A DNA stretch of 64,000 bases, taken from JAIBJN01 sp963748205 (lineage in GTDB: Bacteria > Actinomycetota > Thermoleophilia > Gaiellales > Gaiellaceae). Shown here piece after piece: positions 40,430 through 48,363 of the stretch; position 1 is the first letter of the stretch; each line of letters begins with the position of its first letter. The stretch is from the NCBI GenBank assembly GCA_963748205.1, contig CAVVIB010000016.1:1-64000 (forward strand), given 5' to 3'. Position numbers and translations under genes: made by a program. The notes beneath the pieces were generated by a model, which was given only the letters and a program-made list of their open reading frames with translations, was not told where the DNA came from and did not search any database.

Positions 40430-41884
40430 GATCGCACGCCCACCTGCACGTCACGGAAGCGTGCCGGAGACGTGCCGTGCGAGACGTGCGCGTGCTGGCC
40501 CGGCTGGCCCTTGCCGCAGTTCGTGAGGCCGTACATCGTCCACTCGTCGGGCCCGGCGACGGCGTCGAGGCGGCCCCAGAACTCGGGCGTGACACCCATG
40601 TAGGTGGCGTCGCGGAGCATCCGCCCGAGCTTGCCCTTCTTGATCTCCCAGGCGATCTGCGTCCCGAACTGGAAGTTGAGGCGCTTGTCGTCGATCGACC
40701 AGCTCTTGTTCGTGCAGAGGTAGAGGCCGTCGTCCACGTCCGCGAGCAGGTCCTCGAGCGAGCCGGACGCCCGGCTCGAGGTGGAGGTTCGTCATGCGCA
40801 CGAGCGGCATCCGGCTCCAGTTGTCCGCGCGCATCGAGCCGCCGAGGTCGCGGCCGATCAGCGCGGACGTCTCGCGCGAGGCGAGGTAGCCGGTGAGGAT
40901 GCCGCTCTCGACGACGGGCTGGCGCCGCGCGGGCGCGCCCTCGTCGTCCCAGCCGAAGCTGCCGAGGCCGAGCGGGGTCGTCGGGTCGGCCGTGATGTTC
41001 ATGTGCTCGGAGCCGTAGCGCAGGCTCCCCAGGTCGCCCGCCTTGAGGAAGCTCGTGCCGGCGTAGGCGGCCTCGGTGCCGTAGACGCGGTCGAGCTCGG
41101 TCGGGTGCCCGACCGACTCGTGCACCTGGAGCTCCATCTGCTCGGCGTCGATCACGATCGTCGTGACGCCGGCCGGGCAGGCGTCGGCGGTAAGGAGCGC
41201 GGCCGCTTCCTCGCCGATGCGCGGGGCCTCGCGATCGAGGCCGAGCTGCTCGACGTACTCCCAGCCGCCCTGGCCGCTCGAGCCGCCGTGCGCGCTCGGG
41301 TAGCTGCGGTTCTGGACGCGTCCGTCGTCGGAGACGGCCAGTGCGTCGATGCCGCCGCCGCACTCGACGAAGCGCTGCGTGATCCGCGCGCCCTCGCTCG
41401 AGTGGAAGACGCGCTGCTCGCGCATGGCGCGCACGGTCGCCTCGGTGATCTTCACCTCGGGCCGGCGCATGCCCTCCTCGGCGCGCAGGCACAGGGCGAT
41501 CTTCTCCTCGAGCGGCACCTCGACCGGGTCGCGCTCGACCTTCGGCTCGTACTCGCCGCTGGCCGGCGGCACCGGTGCGAGTTCCACGCGCGTGCGCGCG
41601 CGCGAGGCGCTGGCGCGGGCGAAGGCGACGGCGCGCAACGCGGCGTCGCGGGCGCCCTCCTCGGAGAGGCGGGGATCGCCGGCGAAACCCCAGGCGCCGT
41701 CGACGAGCACGCGGACTCCGATGCCCTCGGTCTCGGCATCGGAGACGGAGTCGACCTCGCCGTTCTTCGTGGAGACGTTCTGCGCGCGGCGCTGGACGAT
41801 GCGCGCGTCGGCGTAGCCCGCTCCGGCGGAGAGGGCGGCGTCGATTGCGCGTTCTGCGAGGTCCTGCACGGCGGCTCCGTACAT
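40426..41884 (-). CDS. tldD: TldD-family zinc metalloprotease, one frameshift
   Basis: Catalytic subunit of the TldD/TldE peptidase that degrades small unfolded peptides and matures some RiPPs (known in E. coli). The zinc motif is HESVGHPTELDRV (about residue 245), the family's HExxxH. One extra base near 40770 separates TNLHLEPG from SLEDLLADVDDGLYLCTNK; the end NFQFGTQIAWEIKKGKLGR and GLTNCGKGQP is the usual TldD C-terminus. About 485 residues. Head of the four-gene minus-strand operon. Confidence 0.93.
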
Positions 41885-41925
41885 TACTGACGCCGGTCAA
41901 CAACGCGGCGGCTCCAGAACGCACA

Positions 41926-41948
41926 AGGGCGCCTTTTCAGGGCGCCCT
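41926..41948 (-). terminator. Hairpin after tRNA-Leu
   Basis: AGGGCGCC and GGCGCCCT, perfect 8-bp stem with a 7-nt loop, 6 nt past the tRNA 3' end on the minus strand. Plausible tRNA terminator; it also lies just ahead of tldD. Confidence 0.6.
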
Positions 41949-41953
41949 CACGA

Positions 41954-42039
<86 letters not shown>

Positions 42040-42072
42040 GTGGACGGGCGCATTGTAGCGGCTGGCCGTCGC

Positions 42073-42118
42073 TTGACTCCGTCCGAGGCCCTCGCTACCT
42101 TGTACGAACAAACGTTCG
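42073..42118 (+). promoter_or_regulatory. lexA promoter and SOS box
   Basis: TTGACT (42073-42078), 17-nt spacer, TACCTT (42096-42101), then CGAAC-AAAC-GTTCG (42105-42118), a perfect match to the Gram-positive SOS box CGAACNNNNGTTCG at the start of transcription. LexA autoregulation. Confidence 0.9.
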
Positions 42119-42135
42119 ACCAGGAAGGGAGGCAG

Positions 42136-42780
42136 ATGCTCACGCAGCGTCAGCGCGAGGTCTACGAGTTTGTCCTCAGCTACGTGGATTCGCACGGGTA
42201 TCCGCCCACCGTGCGCGAGATCGGTGAGGCGGTGGGACTGGCGTCGCCGTCGACCGTGCACGCCCATCTGGCCAATCTCGAGCGGGCGGGCTATGTCCGC
42301 CGCGACCCGACGAAGCCACGCGCGCTCGAGCTGACCCGCCGCGAGCGCTCGGCGGCCGGGGCGACCGTTGCCGTGCCCGATGTCGGCGAGGTGCGCGTCC
42401 TGCCGCTCGTGGGCGAGATCGCCGCCGGCGGTCCGCTCCTCGCGGAGGAGAACATCGAGGAGCATCTGGCCGTGCCCGACACGCTCTCGCGCGGAGGCGA
42501 GGAGTTCCTCCTGCGCGTGAAGGGCGACAGCATGGTCGAAGCGGGGATCCTCGAAGGCGACTACGTCGTCGTCCAGCGCCAGCAGACCGCGAGGGACGGA
42601 GACATCGTCGTCGCGCTCGCCGGCCAGGACGAAGCGGCCGACGAAGCAACCGTCAAGACCTTCTATCGCGAGAGCGGGCGGGTGCGACTCCAGCCCGAGA
42701 ACTCGACGATGGAGCCGCTCTACCCCGAGCACGTCAGCGTCCTGGGCAAGGTCGTGGGCGTCTTCCGGAGGGTTGGCTGA
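42136..42780 (+). CDS. lexA: SOS response repressor LexA
   Basis: 214 residues. N-terminal winged helix (MLTQRQREVYEFVLSYV, VGLASPSTVHAHLANLERAG), Ala-Gly cleavage site in VGEIAAGGPLL, catalytic Ser in VKGDSMVEAG and Lys in DEATVKTFYRE. Cleaved on contact with RecA filaments. The ATG follows AAGGGAGG. The single SOS box upstream makes it self-regulated. The next small gene overlaps or follows closely. Confidence 0.97.
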   Translation: MLTQRQREVYEFVLSYVDSHGYPPTVREIGEAVGLASPSTVHAHLANLERAGYVRRDPTKPRALELTRRERSAAGATVAVPDVGEVRVLPLVGEIAAGGPLLAEENIEEHLAVPDTLSRGGEEFLLRVKGDSMVEAGILEGDYVVVQRQQTARDGDIVVALAGQDEAADEATVKTFYRESGRVRLQPENSTMEPLYPEHVSVLGKVVGVFRRVG

Positions 42781-42790
42781 GGGCGCGCGC

Positions 42791-42982
42791 ATGGAGGTCG
42801 TCACGCTCAACCGCACCCTCGACCAGGAGCTCCTTGCGCTCATGCGCGGGGTCAGCCTCGAGTGCCCCGCGTGCGGCGAGTTCGTGCTGCACAAGGACGG
42901 CGCAGTGGTGTGCCCCGAGTGCGGCTCAGGGCTCCGGAAAGAGGGAATACCGGCGCTACACTTGGACGTGCAGGCCGGGTGA
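42791..42982 (+). CDS. Small zinc-ribbon protein
   Basis: 63 residues from ATG 42791 (an in-frame TTG at 42773 would overlap lexA). Two CxxC knuckles, LECPACGEF and VVCPECGSG, form a zinc ribbon. It follows lexA by 10 nt and may belong to the SOS transcript. Its last 13 nt overlap the 5' end of rnpB, and the rnpB -10 lies within it. Function unknown. Confidence 0.65.
   Translation: MEVVTLNRTLDQELLALMRGVSLECPACGEFVLHKDGAVVCPECGSGLRKEGIPALHLDVQAG
42957..42962 (+). promoter_or_regulatory. -10 element of rnpB inside the zinc-ribbon gene
   Basis: TACACT ends 7 nt before the first base of the RNase P RNA P1 stem. No clear -35. Confidence 0.5.
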
Positions 42983-43320
42983 CCGCGGGCCGCGCGAGCG
43001 GCTCGAGGAAAGTCCGGACACCGCAGGGCAGGACGCTGGGGAAATCCCAGGCGGCGAAAGCCGACGGAAAGTGGCACAGAAAGGAGACCGCCACCGGCGA
43101 AACTTCATCTCCGGAGACGCCGGCGGTAAGGGTGAAAAGGTGGAGTAAGAGCCCACCAGCGTCGTGGTGACACGACGGCTGCCAAACCCCGTCCGGTGCA
43201 AGGCGAACAGGCTCCGCCCGAGGTTGCCCGCCAAGGAGCCGGGTACGCCGCACGAGCTTCCGGGAAACCGGAAGCCGAGATGGATGGTCATCCTCGACAG
43301 AATCCGGCTTACAGGCCTGC
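42970..43320 (+). ncRNA. rnpB: RNase P RNA (class A)
   Basis: Catalytic RNA that matures tRNA 5' ends. The 5' conserved GAGGAAAGTCCGGACA lies at 43005-43020 and the 3' conserved ACAGAATCCGGCTTA at 43297-43311. P1 is closed by GCAGGCC (42970-42976) with GGCCTGC (43314-43320). About 351 nt, with the usual A-rich bulges (GGAAATCCC, AAGGGTGAAAAGGTG). A strong terminator follows. Ends are estimated from P1 and could be off by one or two bases. Confidence 0.96.
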
Positions 43321-43324
43321 TACG

Positions 43325-43356
43325 GAAAGCCCCGCCTCGGCGGGGCTTTCTATTTT
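43325..43356 (+). terminator. Intrinsic terminator of rnpB
   Basis: Stem GAAAGCCCCGC / GCGGGGCTTTC, 11 bp, loop CTCG, followed by TATTTTC. The best intrinsic terminator in the window. Confidence 0.92.
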
Positions 43357-44456
43357 CAGGCGCCGCGGACGCCGTGTGAGGCTGCGTCGGGTTCCACGAA
43401 CCGCACGAGCCGGTCAGCCTCCGCGCGGAGGCTGCGCTTCGCGGCGGCGGGAAGGCGCTCGAAGGGAGCGATGACGAGTGTCGCCTTCTTCTTCGTCGCC
43501 TCAACGCTCCACTTTCCGGCGACGGTGCCGTCGACGAGGAACGTAGGGCTCGAGTGCGGCGTCTTCGTGTCGAAGACGAGAGGTCGGAAGCGCTCCGGCA
43601 GGATCTGAGTGCCGCGCGCGTGCACGAGCAGGGTCGCGTCCCAGGTTGGGAGGAAGCGCGGCGGTACCTTCGCCGAGCCGCCGGGGAGCGGCGTGCGGGG
43701 CAGGTCGACGAGCTCGCGGCCCTCCTCGTCTCGGAAGCGGCGCAGGCGCAGTCCGTCCGCAGCCTCTTGGACGGTCGTCGGCGCGAGGCCGGCCCAGTTC
43801 GCGGCGTCGGCGAGGCGCGCGGGCCCGAAGCCGGTCAGGTAGCGGCGCAGGAGGAGCACGACGCTCTCCTCCGGTGTCACGGCCGGAGGCTCCAGCCACT
43901 CGTCCGCCAAGGCGTAGAGGTCCGCTCGGCGCCGCTCCCATGTACCGGAGGGAGGCGCGCGGACGAGCTCGATCCAGGCGGCGAGGCCGTTCCAGAGGTG
44001 GGTCGGCCGCTCGGGATCGCGCTTGCGCGCCAGGTCGAGGAGCTCATCCCGGTGGAGCACCTTGCCCGCGAGAGCCTTCCGCACTTCCTTGGCCGCCGCG
44101 GTTAGGTCTGACTTGGAGAGCCGCTTCTTGTCGAATCGCAGCCAGGCTTCCTGCCGGGCGGCGCGCGTCCCGACCGCGAACGCCCAGTAGTCCTTCGCAG
44201 ACACAAGGTGGATCGTCGAGCGCAGGAGCGTCCCCTGCACGGCTGTCCGCCGCTCGAGCGCCCGCGTGAGGTCGGCCAGCTCGAAGCCCTCGAGCCGGCT
44301 CCACAGGCCGATGTAGGAGGACGGCGCGTACTGGGCCTGGATGCCGCCGATGCGGTCGAGCGTCCGCGCCAGCGGGAGCCGGGACCGCTTGAGCAGAAAC
44401 TGCCGGGCGAGTAGCGCCCGGTTGAGATCGGCGGTCGTGAGGACGCGCTCCGCCAC
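43356..44456 (-). CDS. Winged helix DNA-binding domain protein (AlkZ/YcaQ-like superfamily)
   Basis: 366 residues: N-terminal winged helix (VLTTADLNRALLARQFLL), RIGGIQAQYAPSSYIGLWSR, STIHLVSAKDYWAFAVGTR, and a beta-rich C-terminus (LPTWDATLLVHARG, FLVDGTVAGKWSVE). This is the HTH_42 family that includes AlkZ, a glycosylase for DNA interstrand crosslinks. The catalytic QxQ-type motif of AlkZ appears as GIQAQ here. A DNA-repair role is likely but not proven. Neighbours lexA and rnpB give no further hint. Confidence 0.88.
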   Translation of the reverse strand: MAERVLTTADLNRALLARQFLLKRSRLPLARTLDRIGGIQAQYAPSSYIGLWSRLEGFELADLTRALERRTAVQGTLLRSTIHLVSAKDYWAFAVGTRAARQEAWLRFDKKRLSKSDLTAAAKEVRKALAGKVLHRDELLDLARKRDPERPTHLWNGLAAWIELVRAPPSGTWERRRADLYALADEWLEPPAVTPEESVVLLLRRYLTGFGPARLADAANWAGLAPTTVQEAADGLRLRRFRDEEGRELVDLPRTPLPGGSAKVPPRFLPTWDATLLVHARGTQILPERFRPLVFDTKTPHSSPTFLVDGTVAGKWSVEATKKKATLVIAPFERLPAAAKRSLRAEADRLVRFVEPDAASHGVRGA

Positions 44457-44490
44457 GCCGCGACGGTATCCGACCTCCGTTCTCGGAAGC

Positions 44491-44522
44491 GCATCGAGGG
44501 CGCTGGGGGGCGCCCTCGATGC
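44491..44522. repeat. Long perfect hairpin in a divergent intergenic region
   Basis: GCATCGAGGGCG and CGCCCTCGATGC, 12 bp perfect, loop of 8 nt. It lies upstream of both flanking genes, where a terminator is not expected. Confidence 0.6.
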
Positions 44523-44563
44523 TGGGGGCTCGGCTCCATGGACGAGAGCCGTGGCGATCTACT

Positions 44564-44591
44564 TTACAGGTGTTGTAAGGTACACCTTACA
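44564..44591 (+). promoter_or_regulatory. Palindromic operator before the transglutaminase-like gene
   Basis: TTACA-GGTGT-TGTAA (44564-44578) overlaps TGTAAGGT-AC-ACCTTACA (44574-44591), an 8-bp perfect inverted repeat ending 2 nt before the ATG. Three alternating half-sites in AT-rich DNA. Looks like a TetR- or MerR-type operator. Confidence 0.6.
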
Positions 44592-44593
44592 TC

Positions 44594-45251
44594 ATGCAGT
44601 CGAGCTCGTTCACCGCGGAGATGAGGCGACCCACCCCCGGCCTCGACGACCTGGCCTTTTCGCTTTCCCGCGAGTTCGGCTCCGCGGATCTGCGGCCGGC
44701 GTGCGACACGCTCGAGGAGCTCGCGTGCGAGCTGATGACCGCCGCGTTCCTCTCGCCTGTCGAGCAGTGCACGGCCTGCTCGCTCCTCCTCGGCTCGACC
44801 GCTGGCCTGAGGCCGGCCCGTGACTTCGAGCCGGCGGCCTTCATGGTCGACCGCGTCCTCGACAGGCGCGAGGGGCATCCGCTGGCCCTCGCGCTCGTCT
44901 ACTCCGAGGTCGCCCGCAAGGCGGGCATTCCGCTCTGGCCGGCGAGCGACGGCGAGCGCTTCCTGCGTCGCCTACACGGGCGCCGAGGCCTTGCCGCTCG
45001 TGCTCGATCCGAGCGCCTCCGGGCGCAGACTCGGCCTCGACGAGCTGCCGGACGAGCTCCGGTGGCTTTGCCCACACGAGGTCGGCTTCGACCTGGTCGA
45101 CCTGCTCCGGGAAGCGTTCGAGCTCAGGGGCGACCTCACGGCCGCGCTCCAAGCCGTCGAGCTCGCGCTCGCCGTGACGCTCCCGACCGCGGAGCCGCTC
45201 AGAGAGCGCCTCGAGCGAGACCGCGCCCGGGTGCTCGCCCGCCTCAACTAG
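44594..45251 (+). CDS. SirB1-type transglutaminase-like protein, one frameshift
   Basis: About 218 residues after removing one C at about 44966, which joins GIPLWPASDGERFL to VAYTGAEALPLVLDPSASG. The family core is VDRVLDRREGHPLALALVYSEVARKAGI, the SirB1/transglutaminase-like segment; the C-terminal helices (FELRGDLTAALQAVELAL) are TPR-like as in SirB1. The catalytic Cys expected near this point is not obvious (EQCTACSLLLG lies earlier), so activity is uncertain. It is preceded by a strong palindrome. Confidence 0.82.
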
Positions 45252-45429
45252 ACCTGTCCCGACGCCCGGCGCGCCCTCTCTTCTCCGGGGCCACCCCGTG
45301 CCTCCACCCGCTGTGAGCGTAACCAGCTCCGGCGCGCGGGTGGTGCGCGGAACGTGCCGAGAGTGCGACGAGTCGTCCACCGGCTTCGCGCGGCGCCGCG
45401 GAACTGGTGGATGTCGGCACAATTAGCGG

Positions 45430-46836
45430 ATGGGAAAGACGCTCTTCGAGCACGTCTGGGAAACGCACCTCGTCGCCGACCCGCCGGACGAGTCCCCGCT
45501 CCTCTTCGTCGATCTTCACCTCGTCCACGAGGTGACCTCGGCACAGGCTTTCGAGGGTCTCCGGATCGCCGGGCGTCCTGTTCGCCGGCCCGAGCTCACG
45601 CTCGCGACGATGGATCACAACGTTCCCACGGACGACCGGCCGGCCGACGACCTCGCCGCCGCGCAGCTCGATGCGCTCCGCCGCAACTGCGAGGAGTTCG
45701 GCGTCCCGCTGTACGGCACAGGGAGCGGCCGCGAGGGGATCGTCCACGTGATCGGCCCCGAGCTCGGTCTGTCGCAGCCCGGCATGACCATCGTGTGCGG
45801 CGACAGCCACACGTCCACCCACGGCGCCGTCGGGGCGCTCGCGTTCGGGATCGGCACCTCCGAGGTCGAGCACGTGCTCGCCACGCAGACGCTGCCGCAG
45901 CGCAAGCCGAAGACGATGCGGCTCGAGCTGACCGGCTCGCTGCCGCTGGGCGTGACCGCGAAGGACGTCATCCTCGGCGCGATCGGCCACATCGGCGTGG
46001 CGGGCGGCGTCGGGCACGTCGTCGAGTACGCGGGCGAGGTCGTCCGCGCGCTGCCGATGGCCGGGCGCATGACCATCTGCAACATGTCGATCGAGGCCGG
46101 CGCGCGGGCGGGGATGATCGCCCCGGACGACACGACCTTCGCCTACCTCGAGGGCCGCCCGGCCGCGCCGAAGGGCGCCGACTGGGAGGCCGCGCTCGAC
46201 CGCTGGCGCGCGCTGCCCTCGGACCCGGACGCGACCTACGACCGCGTGGTCGAGATCGACATCGGCGAGCTCGCGCCGCAGGTCAGCTGGGGCACGAACC
46301 CGGGCATGGTCGTCCCCGTCGACGGCGTCGTGCCCGATCCGGCCGACTTCGCCGACCCGGTCGAGCGCGAGGTCGCGGAGCGGGCGCTCGTCTACATGGC
46401 GCTCGAGCCGGGCACGCCGATCCAGGACATCGAGGTCGACCGCGTCTTCATCGGCTCGTGCACGAACGCCCGCATCGAGGACCTGCGCGAGGCGGCGAGC
46501 GTCGTCGCCGGGAAGCAGGTGCACCCGCGCGTGAGGGCGCTGGTCGTCCCGGGCTCGGCAGGCGTCAAGCGGCGGGCCGAGGAGGAGGGCCTCGACCGGA
46601 TCTTCGAGGCCGCGGGCTTCGAGTGGCGCCGCGCCGGCTGCTCGATGTGCCTCGGGATGAACCCGGACATCCTCCAGCCGGGCGAGCGCTGCGCCTCGAC
46701 CTCCAACCGCAACTTCGAAGGGCGCCAGGGCCGCGGCGGCCGCACCCACCTGGTCAGCCCGGCCATGGCCGCGGCGACCGCGCTCGCCGGCCACTTCGTC
46801 GACATTCGCGAGCACGCGCTGGAGCCGGTCGCGTGA
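45430..46836 (+). CDS. leuC: 3-isopropylmalate dehydratase large subunit
   Basis: Aconitase-family enzyme of leucine synthesis, 468 residues. The 4Fe-4S cysteines lie in FIGSCTNAR (about 341) and GCSMCLGMNPD (about 401-411), with substrate residues in DSHTSTHGAVGA (about 121) and TSNRNFEGRQG (about 427). CACAAT (45418-45423) ends 6 nt before the ATG, a leaderless pattern. It overlaps leuD by GTGA. Confidence 0.97.
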   Translation: MGKTLFEHVWETHLVADPPDESPLLFVDLHLVHEVTSAQAFEGLRIAGRPVRRPELTLATMDHNVPTDDRPADDLAAAQLDALRRNCEEFGVPLYGTGSGREGIVHVIGPELGLSQPGMTIVCGDSHTSTHGAVGALAFGIGTSEVEHVLATQTLPQRKPKTMRLELTGSLPLGVTAKDVILGAIGHIGVAGGVGHVVEYAGEVVRALPMAGRMTICNMSIEAGARAGMIAPDDTTFAYLEGRPAAPKGADWEAALDRWRALPSDPDATYDRVVEIDIGELAPQVSWGTNPGMVVPVDGVVPDPADFADPVEREVAERALVYMALEPGTPIQDIEVDRVFIGSCTNARIEDLREAASVVAGKQVHPRVRALVVPGSAGVKRRAEEEGLDRIFEAAGFEWRRAGCSMCLGMNPDILQPGERCASTSNRNFEGRQGRGGRTHLVSPAMAAATALAGHFVDIREHALEPVA

Positions 46837-47402
46837 AGGCGTTCCGCCGCACGACAGGACGCGTCGCGGTGCTCGACCGCGCCGACGTGGACACCGACCA
46901 GATCATCCCGAAGCAGTTCCTCAAGCGCATCGGCCGGACGGGCTTCGGCGAGTTCCTCTTCTTCGACTGGGTGAAGGAGCCGGACTTCGAGCTCAACCGC
47001 CCCGAGGCCCAGGGCGCCACGATCCTCGTCGCCGGCCGCAACTTCGGCTGCGGCTCCTCGCGCGAGCACGCCGCCTGGGCGCTCCAGGACTACGGCTTCG
47101 AGGTCGTCATCGCGCCGTCGTTCGGCGACATCTTCCGCACGAACGCCCGGAAGGTCGGCCTGCTGCCGGTGACGCTCCCCGAGCAGCAGGTACGAGAGCT
47201 CATGGCCTCCGGCTCGGGCGCGGAGCTGACGGTCGACCTCGAGGAGCAGACCGCCGGCCCCTTCTCGTTCGAGATCGACCAGTTCGAGCGCCGGTGCCTG
47301 CTCGAGGGGCTCGACGACATCGCGGTCACGCTCCGCCACGCGGACGAGATCGCCGCCTTCGAGGCGGCGCATCCCTCGTCTATCGCGACGACAGCTCTCT
47401 GA
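46833..47402 (+). CDS. leuD: 3-isopropylmalate dehydratase small subunit
   Basis: Swivelling domain partner of LeuC, 189 residues. Motifs: DVDTDQIIPKQFLKR (about 20), GRNFGCGSSREHAAWAL (about 67) and FEIDQFERRCLLEGLDDI (about 148). GTG start at the leuC stop. Its 3' end overlaps the convergent leuB by 23 nt, so the plus-strand leuCD and the minus-strand operon meet tail to tail. Confidence 0.97.
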   Translation: MKAFRRTTGRVAVLDRADVDTDQIIPKQFLKRIGRTGFGEFLFFDWVKEPDFELNRPEAQGATILVAGRNFGCGSSREHAAWALQDYGFEVVIAPSFGDIFRTNARKVGLLPVTLPEQQVRELMASGSGAELTVDLEEQTAGPFSFEIDQFERRCLLEGLDDIAVTLRHADEIAAFEAAHPSSIATTAL

Positions 47403-48363
47403 GGACGGCGTCGGTCAGCTCGGCCGTCGTCGCCGTGCCGCCGAGGTCCGGCGTCGGCGAGGCCGCGAGGGCCGCGTCCACCGCCGCCTCCAGCCGCTGC
47501 GCCTGCTCGGGCTCGTCCAGCCCGTGCGCGAGCATCAGCGCGGCCGATCGCAGCATGGCAGCCGGGTTGGCGACGCCCTTCCCCGCGATGTCGGGCGCGG
47601 AGCCGTGCACCGGCTCGAAGATCCCCGGTCTCCCGTCCCCGAGGCTCGCGGAGGCGGCGAGGCCGAGCCCGCCGGTGACGCCCGCAGCGACGTCCGAGAG
47701 GATGTCGCCGAAGGTGTTCTCCGTCAGGAGGACGTCGAACTGGCCGGGCGCGAGGACGAGCTGCATCCCGCAGTTGTCCACGAGCATGTGCTGCAGCTCG
47801 ACGTCGGCGTAGTCCGGCGCGATCCGCTCGACCACCTCACGCCAGAGCCGCGAGGTCGTGAGGATGTTCGCCTTGTCCACGGAGGTGACGTGCCCGCGGC
47901 GCGTGCGGGCGATCTCGAAGCCCCGGCGAGCGATCCGCTCGACCTCCTCGGGCCGGTACTCCATCGTGTCGTAGGCCGTCCCGTCGTCGCGGACGCCGCG
48001 CTCTCCGTAGTAGAGCCCGCCGACGAGCTCACGAACGACGATCAGATCGACGCCGTCGCCGCGCGCAGGGCGCAGGTTGGCGTAGACGTCGAGCTCGCCG
48101 CGCAGTCCGATGAGGCCCTGCTCCGGCCTGACCTCGGACCGGTCGAACTCGGGTGCGCCCACGGCGCCCATGAGCACCGCGTCGGCGCTCCGGCACGCGG
48201 CCAGCGTCTCCGGCGGCAGCGGACTGCCGGTCTCGTGGATCGCAGCGCCGCCGAAGAGGTGCTCCTCGACCTCGAGGTCGAGCGGGAGCTCGGCCAGGAC
48301 GCGAGCCGCCGCGGCGGCGACCTCCGGCCCGATCCCGTCGCCCGGGAGGAGGACGATCCTCAC
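47380..48363 (-). CDS. leuB: 3-isopropylmalate dehydrogenase
   Basis: Oxidative decarboxylation of 3-isopropylmalate with NAD. 327 residues with complete catalytic set: LLPGDGIGPEV, DVYANLRPAR and VVRELVGG (substrate arginines), TSVDKANIL (Lys), HMLVDNCGMQL and TENTFGDILSD (metal aspartates), EPVHGSAPDIAG. It is the last gene of the long minus-strand operon and starts at a GTG overlapping the ilvD stop. This is the functional LeuB; compare the degenerate paralogue at 56459. Confidence 0.96.
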   Translation of the reverse strand: MRIVLLPGDGIGPEVAAAAARVLAELPLDLEVEEHLFGGAAIHETGSPLPPETLAACRSADAVLMGAVGAPEFDRSEVRPEQGLIGLRGELDVYANLRPARGDGVDLIVVRELVGGLYYGERGVRDDGTAYDTMEYRPEEVERIARRGFEIARTRRGHVTSVDKANILTTSRLWREVVERIAPDYADVELQHMLVDNCGMQLVLAPGQFDVLLTENTFGDILSDVAAGVTGGLGLAASASLGDGRPGIFEPVHGSAPDIAGKGVANPAAMLRSAALMLAHGLDEPEQAQRLEAAVDAALAASPTPDLGGTATTAELTDAVLRELSSR

